DNA of 64,000 nucleotides from Phoebastria nigripes (lineage: Eukaryota > Chordata > Aves > Procellariiformes > Diomedeidae): positions 251,823 through 315,822 of the forward strand of contig JAYKAV010002948.1 in NCBI GenBank assembly GCA_035582835.1. Reading direction: 5' to 3'. The notes under the pieces were generated by a model. That model saw nothing but the letters and a program-made list of their open reading frames with translations. It had not been told where the DNA came from and ran no database searches. Both the position numbers and the translations under genes were made by a program. Positions 10,601-21,494 of the stretch are shown here, one piece after another (the stretch's first letter is position 1; each line of letters starts with the position of its first letter).

Positions 10601-13600
10601 CTAGGCTTGTCTACGGAAGGGAAAATAGTTATTTTGGCAGTTGGCTTGTCTATGAAGGTGAAGGGGTGCTATTTGTCAATTTGTTTTTGTTTTAAGCCAA
10701 AACCAATTAAGCAGGAGTTAGCTTGAACCAGAGGAAAATGCTGTGAGGGTTTCTAGGAGGGTCTGAATGCTAAATGCTGTCTGTGCACAGGTTGCAAAAA
10801 CAGGTGAGCTGAGATTTGTTGTTTGTGTGGTTTTTTTTCTTCCATCAGAATGTAGGTTCTGAAAATTTTTTGCTTTATATTTTAGCCAAAATAGTGCATA
10901 GGAAGAAAACTACAGAAAACATGGATCTGCCTACATTTTCCAGTTATCCCTTTTCAAAAAGAAGCTGCTTTTTTTCTCTAATCTGACCTTTAGTGAAAAA
11001 AAAAATCCCTAAAAGTAGAAGCCCCAGGCTAGACTGTTTTGCATGATATGAGAATGGAGAGTAAGGCTCCCAGCTTGGGCCTGCTTCAGTCCCCCAAAGG
11101 GAAGGAGGTAGGGCTGTGTATCTCGTGCTCTCCACCTTGCCGTTGCAGATGATCTGGACACAAGCAGAAATGGCGCAGATTTTTTAAGATATTTAGGCCT
11201 TGCTCCTATCTGAAAGGTCCAAATTGTTTAGAAGGCCCTTACAAAAAGGGATACAGATGCTAGGTTCTCATTGACAGTCCATGGGTGTTTTAAAATCTCT
11301 TAGGACCATCAATGAGCCTTGCAACATGAGAAAAATGATACTTAAAATACTTAGTGAGGCTGACTCATTGTGAGGTTGGAAGTGACTGATGTCTTTGACA
11401 GCTACATCTATCTCTGGGCAAGGTCTGGGGCCCTGCAAAAACACAGAGCACAAAGAAGCATAAGGCCAAAGTATGATGTAAACTAGAGATTTTACTGTTA
11501 CCTTATGAGAGAAATCTGGACATAAAATTGAATGTCTGATGAGGATCATCAAAAATATAGCTTTTACCTAGTCTGCTACGTAGGGATTTGTATTTATGGA
11601 TTTTTATTGTGTTTATACCATTTTCACCTCCTTCACTCATTTATCTGTTCTCCACCAGGTTTCCTCTTTTCTTCAACAGCATTTGCCTAGATGCTCTATC
11701 ATGAGAGAAAAGTGCTAGGAAATATTAGTTTCACAAAACTGAATCTAAAATATATGTTTTATGATTGTTCTTATGTTATAGTACAGATTAATTGTATCTG
11801 AGTTGTTCCAAAATCTGGCTTTCATAGCAAATATTGTTATCAAGAGCTGAGTATTTCTTTGAGACAATTCTACTGAAATCAGCGTCATTCGCAGATGCAT
11901 GTCTGAAATCCATGGCTTAGCTTTCTTCTGCTATCTCAGTCTTCTATGTTTGACAGTATACTTTTTCCAACTGCCTATCCAGAAGGTGATCAAAAGGTAG
12001 GGTCTGGAAAGCTAATATGAAAAAAAATCACTATGTTAAAAAAAGCCCACATTTCATTTCCACTAAGCAGCTTGTCAGAGGAAGACGAGATGACAAATCA
12101 GCAACATGGAGGTAGGAAGGCCAGGTTGTGCAATGGTCAGCTAAATCCCTCCCATGCTGCATCAAACATCTGAGAAAAAGTACTGCAGCATGAAGAAATA
12201 GTAAATCTACTTCTGCTTCTCATTCAGAAAATATACTCAGTGTTTCCCTTCAGATGGTTGTCAGCTGGATAATGCTACTGGATGATTGAATTTATAGCTT
12301 TGGAAAAAAATCAAATCTATTTAGGGACAGTAGGATTCCTTTTCAGAAGGCAAACAAACAAACCAACCCTTATACAAGCAGCAGGATGCCTCGTAAGAGT
12401 CCTTTCAGTGACAACGCTCTGGACTGAGGCGAGGCTGAGAGCGGGTCTGCGCGCGCGGGCTAACGGGCATCAGGCTGGGAATGAAGCAGCATTTTGTCCT
12501 GCAGAACTGGCTCACCCCTGACACCGCTCCTTCCAGCTGACTTTCTGAAACACCCCAGATTTGCCAGGTGTGATGCCAGCCAGAGTCATAGTAGCCTGCA
12601 GCAAACTGTTATCTTACAAATAACAGGCAGGTAGCATGCAGGCAGCTTACCTTCCTGTAGTTCCATTGGCACAGGAGAGGTTTATTCCTCGTGCAGCTTT
12701 GAACTCTTCAGCAATTATCTTAACATGTGAATTAGCTAACTGGGTTATTCTCTTTCTTATTGTGACTGGGACTCAGATCAAGTGCCACCCAAACAGATTC
12801 CTCTTTACCTTTATGGGCATGTGTTTAGGATCTTGATTTGGACTGGCGAAGCTTGCTGATTTGCAGTAAGTGGCCAACAGTGTCTTTAGGTAGGGGTGTA
12901 TGTGTGTGTGTATATATATATATATAAATTCAATATTATGGATATTAAATAATAGCAAGATCACCTGAATTTTAGATAAAGGATATAAAGTGATTGCAGG
13001 TGGAGTACAGCCTGGCTGTCTGAAGGAATTGGTTGAATACACTATGGACCCAAATGTCATAATTCTGTTACCCATCAAGCACTCTATCCCTTTGGGGGGA
13101 CAGAAATCTCAAATTCCAATCTGTAAAAAATAAGCTGTGTGAGCCACATCCCATTTCAGTGTTAGGAATAGTACTAATGAAAATGTATCTGATTTGTAAG
13201 CATATGAAGGTAAGAACATTGTCACAAAATAGGTACGTCAAAGTATCTATGGCATAAAGAACCACTAGTTTAGGAAACATGCTATATAAACCATCAAGAT
13301 TTTAGCAGAGCATTTGCCTTTTTCCATGATGGTATGTCACACTGGGAACATGGGCCACCAAGGAAATGAGTGATGTTGATAAAAAGGTGATGCTGTGCTG
13401 ATGAAATCTCGGAGGTAAACACAGGAAAGGATGCTTTCTGGTCACAGCGTAAAAGAATCCACACGGCGGAGGCCAAGGCCAGGCTTAAATGGAAGGAAAT
13501 ATTTATCACAGCGCAGATATAAGTTATAAAGTGTATTACGTACAAAGCATTTATGTGTAAAGCATTTCTAAAAAGCCAAGGATGAGCACAAGGCAACAGA

Positions 13601-15466
13601 ACTGAGCATGGCTCCCTAAGCGATGCTGGCATTAGTAAGATCCTGCTGTAGCTCTGAAATAGAAACACATATAGGGAAATGAGATACAGAACAGCTCCAT
13701 TATTTTCTGGCTCATTTAATATTGTGTATTTTTCCTTCAGTGAAAGCGAAGCATGAGCAGCAGAAGCTGGTGGCCAGTTTAACTGTGAGAGAGTGAGTCC
13801 TGGGACCTTCTGTCCCTCTGATCCTTATCATCCCACCTGGTGCCCGGCAGGTCCCGTGGTGGTGGTCAAAGGGCTGCTCCCGCTTACAGCACTCCTCAGC
13901 CACAGCGCATCCCAGCGTAGCCTCCCCTGGGGGGCTGCAGGGAAGTGCCTGTTGGCTTGATACCAGGCAAATGCCAGAAGGCTTATAGGGGCAGCTTTGC
14001 ACCTCTAGATAACATGCAGGCAAGGAGACCGTGCTCTTTCCCATGCATTCAGTGTCACGGTGAGCCCACACTGTCACATCAGTAAGCCTAAAGGGGTATT
14101 TCACTGCTGTGTCCCCGCAGTACCTTTGTACTTGATGCCAGAGGGCAGAAGGATTGCCAGAGGAAGAAGAAATATTTAGGGATCAGTAGATGGAGCAGAA
14201 ACAGGGTGCTGCGGGACAGAAGATGAAGCAGATGAACCTTAAGACAATCTGAAAAAGAAAATTGGGAAAGGGTGGAGATTATTATTGAATTATACTCTGT
14301 CAGTAAAGCTACTTTAAGGCTGATGCTGTGCATATGCTAAAAAAANCCCACATACAGTATATACCAATATTTACATGCAGTGACTTTCCCTAAAATTTTA
14401 GTAGAAAGTAGAGTAACAAATATGACAGGGAACTGTGATTTTTTTTTTTCCCCTGAGGTTACTCTGTCCAGAAGATAAAAGCTGTAGATCCTAAGGAGGG
14501 AAAAAAAACATTGAAAATAAAAGTCAGCGTTAACTCAGGACCTGAAAGCTGTACTTTCATGCTGTACTGCAGTAGATGGTTTTTAATCATCAGAGAAACT
14601 ATATATATGAGCCCCCATGCAGCAAAGTCAGCTTGTGGGTCTGATGGGTGTTAAGCTAGAAGATTTGAAAAAAAATACATAAAATAAACTATTGACAGTT
14701 TGGGAGCAGCAGAAATTTAGCAAATAGTTTCAAAGAAGCTTCATAAGGTGGCTTTATGGCTGATACCTGTAGGGCCAGGACTTGCTGATAACCTGGGAGA
14801 TAACTTCACCCTTACCCTTCCTGATTAGAGACAGAGATTTGAAGTGGATCTTTGTCCTCCCAGCAGGATCATCCCAGTAACCCATATGCTATGGAGCCCC
14901 TCTTCTGCCCAAATGGTCCTGTTTTACAGGAAATGGGAAACACCTGTGTCTGTGGTTGGCCAGAGCGCTAATCAGCAGGTCATGGCCCCGCCTCCGGGGA
15001 GGCCCAGCTGCCAGTCCCTGCTCTGGTCAATAGTAAATGTTTTCTACAAATTGGAAGCATGTTGACCAGTTGATATTGAAATGAACTTCCTACTGTAGAC
15101 TATCCTACATGCAATCTGTTCCAGAGGAGGCAATAGGAGGGATTTGAAACAGGTTTCCCAAGTCCAGATGGAAGTCTTAAAAGAAGGGAAGAGTAGTTTT
15201 TTTCTTTTCTTTGGACTTCTTCCCTCATTTTGGCCAAACCTACTCAACAAAATCAATTCACATGCGGAAATCAGATTGATTCAAATTAAACAAAATGTTC
15301 AGGGAACAAGGTATTTCATAAATACTATAAACTGTTTTCATGCAAAATAAGAGATAAAGTTAGATAAAATAATTAAAAGCAGAGTAGAAATCCAAAGTAT
15401 CCAGAGATATTTCTTCACCCAGGCTTGGTCTGTAACCTTCTGCCGTGGGCCCTTCTTGCTCTGACT
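10601..15466. other. Unique non-coding DNA
   Basis: AT-rich, no exon recognised. It contains a CpG-dense island of only about 27 bases at 12441-12467, a TG/TA microsatellite at 12901-12926, and a GC-richer patch near 13750-14050 with a 130-codon minus frame that shows no family motif. One N lies near 14346. No CR1 or LTR pieces were seen before 15467. Confidence 0.55.
12901..12926. repeat. (TG)5(TA)8 microsatellite
   Basis: Five TG units followed directly by eight TA units. Alternating purine-pyrimidine composition; likely length-polymorphic. Confidence 0.9.
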
Positions 15467-16613
15467 CACAGAATCATAGAATCATAGAATCATTAAGGTT
15501 GGAAAAGACCTCTAAGATCATCAAGTCCAACCATCAACCCAACACCACCATGCCCACTAAACCATGTCCCTAAGCACCTCATCTACACATCATTTAAATA
15601 CCTCCAGGGATGGTGACCACCACTGCCCTGGGCAGCCTGTTCCAATGCTTAACCACTCTTTCAGTAAAGAAATTTTTCCTCATGTCCAATCTAAACCTCC
15701 CCTGGCGCAACTTGAGGCCATTTCCTCTCGTCCTATTGCTAGCTGCTTGGCAGAAGAGACCGACACCCACCTCGCTGCAACCTCCTTTCAGGTAGTTGTA
15801 GAGGGCGATAAGGTCTCCCCTCAGCCTCCTCTTCTTCAGGCTAAACAGTCCCAGTTCCCTCAGCCGCTCCTCATAAGACTTGCTCTCCAGACCCTTCACC
15901 AGCTTTGTTGCCCTCCTCTGGACACGCTCCAGCACCTCAATGTCCTTCTTGTAGTGAGGGGCCCAAAACTGAACACAGTATTCGAGGTGCGGCCTCACCA
16001 GTGCCGAGTACAGGGGGACAATCACNTCCCTACTCCTGCTGGCCACACTATTTCTGANACAGGCCAGGATGCCGTTGGCCTTCTTGGCCACCTGGGCACA
16101 CTGCCGGCTCATATTCAGCCGGCTGTCAACCAGCACCCCCAGGTCCTTTTCCGCCAGGCAGCTTTCCAGCCACTCTTCCCCAAGCCTGTAGCGTTGCATG
16201 GGGTTGTTGTGGCCNAAGTGCAGGACCCGGCACTTGGCCTTGTTGAATCTCATGCAGTTGGCCTCAGCCCATCGATCCAGCCTGTCCAGGTCCCTCTGCA
16301 GAGCCTTCCTACCCTCGAGCAGATCAACACTCCCGCCCAGCTTGGGGTCCACTGCAAACTTACTGAGGGAGCACTCAATCCCCTCGTCCAGATCGTTGAT
16401 AAAGATATTGAACAAGACCGGCCCCAAAACGGAGCCCTGGGGGACACCGCTCGTGACCGGCCGCCAAGTGGACTTCACTCCATTCACCACAACTCTCTGG
16501 GCTCGGCCGCCCAGCCAGTTTTTTACCCAGCGCAGAGTACACCTGTCTAGGCCATGAGCCGCCAGCTTCTCTAGGAGAATGCTGTGGGAGACAGTGTCGA
16601 AGGCTTTAGAAGG
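15467..16613 (-). mobile_element. CR1 non-LTR retrotransposon, 5'-truncated
   Basis: The plus-strand start shows reversed octamers (cacagaat, catagaat, catagaat at 15467-15490), the 3' tail of avian CR1. Reading on the minus strand, the element runs from the end of reverse transcriptase motif A (AFDTVSH near 16600) through the palm and thumb to the 3' UTR. It breaks off at about 16613 into unrelated sequence, the usual 5' truncation by incomplete reverse transcription. No target duplication is seen, which is normal for CR1. The frame is unusually well preserved for a truncated copy, with three Ns inside it. Confidence 0.95.
15594..16613 (-). pseudogene. CR1 ORF2 reverse transcriptase remnant (C-terminal half)
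   Basis: Encodes the C-terminal half of CR1 ORF2, the endonuclease/reverse transcriptase that primes cDNA synthesis on nicked chromosomal DNA. From the minus-strand 5' end one sees [27 protein letters not shown], the motif C region, [18 protein letters not shown] and the terminal HWNRLPR block. About 300 codons from 16490 down to 15594 are open, ignoring three N-containing codons. Motif C, FADD in active CR1, reads FAVD at 16347-16358, so one catalytic aspartate is replaced by valine. The endonuclease, ORF1 and motif A are missing because of the 5' truncation. It cannot encode a working enzyme. The frame is better kept than in the copies at 50-54 kb and 61-64 kb, suggesting a younger insertion. 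Confidence 0.9.
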
Positions 16614-19423
16614 ATGACTACATACCTGAACTACGTCTGGGATTTAGATACCCGACTCGGGGTCTCCACAGGCTGTCGGACATTGTACGCCTGAGCTGTG
16701 CTGCTGTGCTCTGTTCCCAGACCCCTGTCCTACCTGGCAGGAGAAGTCAGGCAACTCCCAACCAAGTCCATTCGATGCACGCTCCCACGGAGTATGATTC
16801 TCTGAGTCTGGCCTGACGTAGCAGAAAGAAGAACGATAAAACCTTGTACAACTGCTGCCCGATGGAAATGTTCAATTTTAAGACAGGTATCACCTTTAAT
16901 GCGCTGCTCCTCTAACAAGTCTACAGGGAAGCAGTCAATAGCGGCATTTTCTCTTGTTCTTCCTTTACCAATTTTCTGCTGTATTTCCAGTCTCTCTCTG
17001 TGTGAAAGGACATACCAGGATGTCTAATAAAGTGCTAAGAAATGAGTCTTTCTGATGTTTTTCAAGGTCTTGGATAATAAACACCAACCAGAGGTCTCAC
17101 CTGAGTTGTTTACCAGCCATCGGGTACAGCAAGGACTTCTGGGCTAGCAGGAACCGAGTGCCCACCGAGGTGGCCCATTGAGAAGCACAGCATGGTCCCC
17201 TTAGCCCACCACAGTCATTGCACAATTACCTTTTGTTCGCCATATGCGCCTGTGAAAGGAAAATTAGATAGAGACCTTTTTGCTGGAATTCTCACTAACT
17301 TTTGGTGCTTTATATAAGGCAAAATAAGATTCTGTAATATGCTGACCCTTTTGGCATAAAAACATATGACCCGCTTATCTTTTTCTGTTGACAGTTCAAG
17401 GTCTGACTATATTGGGAGGAAATGACAATCCGTAGTGGACTGGACATTTAGGGTCGGGGGTACTGTGCTTATTTCTGCCTGAACTCTGTTTCAGTTTTGT
17501 GTGTGTAAAAAAACTGGTGCCCATTTGACTGCCTTGCAGGAGGACTGTTTAGGGCTGGGTGGAGACAGCTGTGGCAAGGCTGAAAGGCACCTTTCATCCC
17601 CTTGCGAGACAAGAAGCAGAGGATACATGAGTGTAATTTAGTGAGGGACACCATGTTCCTTCTCCAGCTCCCAGCGGACCCAAAACCCAGAGGAAGTCTG
17701 AAACGAAGCTGGGGAACTTGGCTAAAATTATTTTTTTGAAAGTGCCTACAATGTTAGGAACTTCCACAACTATCTTAAGAAATTTGGTGGGTTTTCTCAT
17801 AATACTGCAGGCTTACATAGGACTTCTTAGGAAGGAAAATGCACCTGGTCTCTGGCTGCCATGAGTGGCTTGGGCTGTAGCCCTGTGGCTGCGGGTCTGT
17901 TCTGGGTCCTGGGCTGCTTTGGCTGATCGTGGCCACGAGCTTGTAAGCCAGTTGCTGCCCTGCCTCTGTCCTATGTCCTCCATTTTGCACTTGATTGCAA
18001 CTTAAAATAATGGTCCACCTTCCTCCCTTTTTATTGTACCTTTATTTTATATCACTTCTAAAGAAATGATGGTTGCTTTTCCTTTTGCCGTTAGGGAAAC
18101 CTGGAGTTTCTTTCTCTTTCCTTAACTAACAGTCTTTTGAAACCTCTCTCATTTTTCTTCCAGCTTTCTCTTACTATTAACATAATGTGTGTCTTTCCAT
18201 CTCAACTGCCATTTTAGTCTGAAAAGTGACTGTGAAATTGCTTTTATCTGTAATGTGCTCCCTGTAAGAGTTCAGTTGGATCTTATTTTAGCAACAAAAA
18301 CAAGCTCCTCCTGCTATAGCTGCCAAATTAACATGGCTAAGAAAAAAACAAAGTAGAGTCTGTTTCTTAATTGGTATCTTGAAAAGAAACCTATTTATGT
18401 AAAACCTATCCATTTTGTTCAGACTTATGCGATTCCAGAGCCTGCTCGTGTAAATAAGAAGCAACACAGGTCCTAGTTTTCAGTTGTCTACAGCTCTGAA
18501 AGCTGTCAACAGCTGGATGGATAAAACTTGTCATCTTGGTGCTTACAAGCTTACAGAAGAAAACTAGTTTTCAGATCACAGATTGAATCTGCAATCAGTT
18601 TAACGCCCAGAGGCAAAAATGAGCAAGCTGCTTATTTGTATGCTGGGCAGGCTCTGTTCCAAAGTATTGAAATCTTCAGTGTCATTTTGGTAATAGTTTT
18701 CCATTAAGACACCAACATTTTTAAAAGTCTGGGAAGTTAAATTCCATAGCTTTTTATTAACTTAGGCCAGGCCTTCAGTTTTCCAATATGATGCAGAAAA
18801 GGAGCCCTGAAGCCTCATGTGGCATTAACGAAGGCAGGGCTGCTGCAGGGTGGTGGGGGTCACAGAGTCCCTGCGTGCACCATGTGTCTCCCACCCGCTG
18901 CCCTCTGAAAAGGAGTACCCCCTTGCCTTGTCAGATGTATAATTGACGGTCTTCACTGAAATTAGTATACAAAGGGATAAAATTGGGCACTGTCTTGTCC
19001 TTATACAACTGTCTCTGTAAATGCATTTGACAGGTTTTTCCTGATACTGTTAGCTTGACCCATTTTTTTGCATGACCCCAGCTTTGCAAGGTACATGTCA
19101 CATTATCTTGCAGTGAGTAAAATAAATTATTCCATTTTAATTTGCTAAATTTAATATAAAATGTGTTTTAGCTGCATGTTTTAGTTTTGAAATCCCTTTA
19201 AACAACTGAGTAATAGTATTGTATGTTTTTATTTTTTTAAATCATTCACTCCTGGTTCAACTTATTAAGATTTATAGCTAGTATACTGTCTGTTGATGCT
19301 GGTATTTTCTTGCTTTACTGTCTCTTTGTAGCAGGAATCCAACTTTTAAACTTAATTTGCCTTCTCAGTTTTCACCATAAACAGTGATGTTCCACGGTGT
19401 GTTTTTAGTGATGTGGCAGAAGA
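16614..19423. other. Unique non-coding DNA
   Basis: No exon, repeat family or RNA gene recognised. Short frames (60-71 codons) on the minus strand at 16730-16918 and 17469-17990 have no motif. The sequence from about 18000 to 19400 is distinctly AT-rich. Confidence 0.55.
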
Positions 19424-19940
19424 CAGAATCATAGAAAAAGGGACTCAGAAAGATCTCAAAAGACCACTCGCCCCTACTTTGAGGAAGGTTCAACTGCATT
19501 TCTGTCGTGACTCACAGATATTTGCCAAAATATTTGTTTTTGAAGGTGTCCAGCAGTGCATCTCCCAGGGCTTGGGAGAAAGCCAGTGCTTCACTATATT
19601 TTAGGGTTTCTCATTAGGGTTTTCTTCTTATGTCCAGTCTGAATTCCCTTTCTACAATTAAGTCCCCCTGTTCTTGCCTTCTCTGCTGCATGCACACAGA
19701 GAAAATCTTTTTTCCCTTTCTCTGAAACTTCTTGAGTACTGTCTTGTTCCCTCAGACTCTTTCTCTGTACACTGAACATCTCTTCATTCAGCCTTTCTCA
19801 GAGATCATGTTTTCTGGTCCTCTGGTCGTTTTAACAGCTCCCCTCTGCAGTCTCTGTGCTTGCTTACTGGCTCTCCTGAAGCAGCGTGCCCTGAGCTTTA
19901 TTTGTAATAGAGCTGAGCTAGCACAGTACTGTTTTAAATA
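19424..19940 (-). mobile_element. Old CR1 3' fragment, highly diverged
   Basis: The plus strand begins with a degraded tail (cagaatcataga), followed in order by matches to the antisense CR1 3' end: a block like ccagtgcttcacta, one like tgtccagtctgaa, a ttcagcctttctcaga...catgttttctgg block, then a block like ctcccctctgcag. The order and spacing match the other CR1 copies, but similarity is low and indels break every frame, so this is an ancient insertion. The border near 19940 is approximate. Confidence 0.75.
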
Positions 19941-20088
19941 ATTTTAGGGAGACAGCAATACCAGAAGGAAACCCAGCAATATCTTCTTTAAAAAAGCAAG
20001 TAAGGAATAAGAGGATATGTTTTGTGATAGTAGCCAAACAAGCAAGGAACCAAAGAAATGGTTAAGGTTTCCAAATGAATTAATATTT

Positions 20089-20107
20089 AAAAAAAAAAAA
20101 AAAAAAG
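20089..20107. repeat. Poly(A) tract
   Basis: An uninterrupted A run of about 17-18 bases, followed by one G and more As. It could be a simple repeat or the tail of a decayed retrocopy, but no gene-derived sequence is recognisable upstream. Confidence 0.8.
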
Positions 20108-21441
20108 AAAAATCCCATATACAATGCAAATGTAGTGAATAAAATATAGCTAATATTTCTAGACTATGAGGCAACTTGTATAAACTTGGCTGAAAAAATC
20201 TGCAGTAAGGAGTGCTAATGATATGAGGGAAATAAAGTGTGTAAGCAATTTAAGGAAAAAAGAAATCCCCTAAGTGGGGAAATGAAGCCTGTGCTGCTTT
20301 GCAGGGGGGTGTCTGTGTACTTCAGTGTGAGAGAGAGAAAGAAATTGCATTTCTGTTGGTAAGTCTTAATGAAATTGAACTATTTATAGCAAGACAGTTG
20401 CTATAACAGTTCAGTTGCCAAAATTTTAAGGAAAGACCCTAGGTCATAATAAATGACAGCACAACTAGCATCTGAAATAAAGAATTCACTCTGCAGGAAA
20501 GAAGAGCAAAGAATGTGTTAATTCATACAGCATATGCCTACTGTCATTCGTACAGATGGATAATAAGGATATGTTTATATGGACTTTTTTTTTTGAGATG
20601 TGTTTAGGTTAATAAGTGCTTGCTTTCATCGAGATGAAATGTGCATCACCAGGGCCAGGGTGGTTCATCTAGCCTGGACAGCACATGATACTGCCAATGC
20701 TGGGATTTCCTGGCAAGGGTCCGGCTGCCCAAGGGCGGTGGGAGTCCATACTGGGATGCCAGGCTCCCTGCTGCTCTCCCTAGCTCCACCCTGGAGAGCC
20801 TCATGCAACATCTCTTGTCTCTGTTTCTTCTTGTATAAGATGAGAAGAACATATTTTGAGTCTGTGTCATGCCTTGGGTCTGTGGACGACAAACACTTTC
20901 TCCAACAGGGAGTTTCTAGTTCTAAAACTATTTCTCAGTGGATCTACCAGCCACACCGCTGGGGTATGTATGCCTTTCCAACACGAAGATTACATATGCT
21001 TTTGTCCTGAAGCTGCAGTAAAAGTGTAAATTAACCAATCCATTCCACACCCTGCCCCCCAAACACTAAAATGTCCCATGAAGGGACAGTAAAGTCCTCA
21101 AAAGTTGCAGTTCAGTCTGAGGCCCTGCAGGTATTCATCTCCTTCACCACCATTCAGGTTACTGAGGCTCAAGAGGGTTTCTTGTATTTGTTCCCCTCTT
21201 TGACTTATCCTTCCCTTTGAATTATCCTACTGGACTCTTGAGTTATCCTATAAGCCTCTTCTGGACTCTGGTATCTCAAGAGTAATTCAGGCAATTAGTT
21301 GCTGTCTTACAGAGCTAACTGCTGATGCAAACCAGGTATCATCCATGAAGAAAGTAAGAAAGAGAAGTGCTAAAAAGAAAAATGCTGAAGCCTAAAACTG
21401 ATATAAAATGAATGAGAAAAGGCAGGACTGGACAAGGCTGT

Positions 21442-21494
21442 CTTTACTCCCCCATTTGTGCTTTACTCCCCCATATGTTGCTTATGCAACATAT
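21442..21494. repeat. 19-bp tandem duplication abutting a perfect hairpin
   Basis: ctttactcccccat occurs at 21442 and again at 21461 as part of a 19-bp duplicated unit. The second copy runs into a perfect inverted repeat: atatgttgc (21473-21481), loop ttat, gcaacatat (21486-21494). Confidence 0.85.

Noticed and set aside
13712..14104. 130-codon minus-strand frame
   Set aside because: No family motif, no acceptable exon borders, and GC-richer local composition explains the lack of stops.
15564..16550. 328-codon plus-strand open frame
   Set aside because: It is the antisense shadow of the well-preserved CR1 reverse transcriptase on the minus strand.
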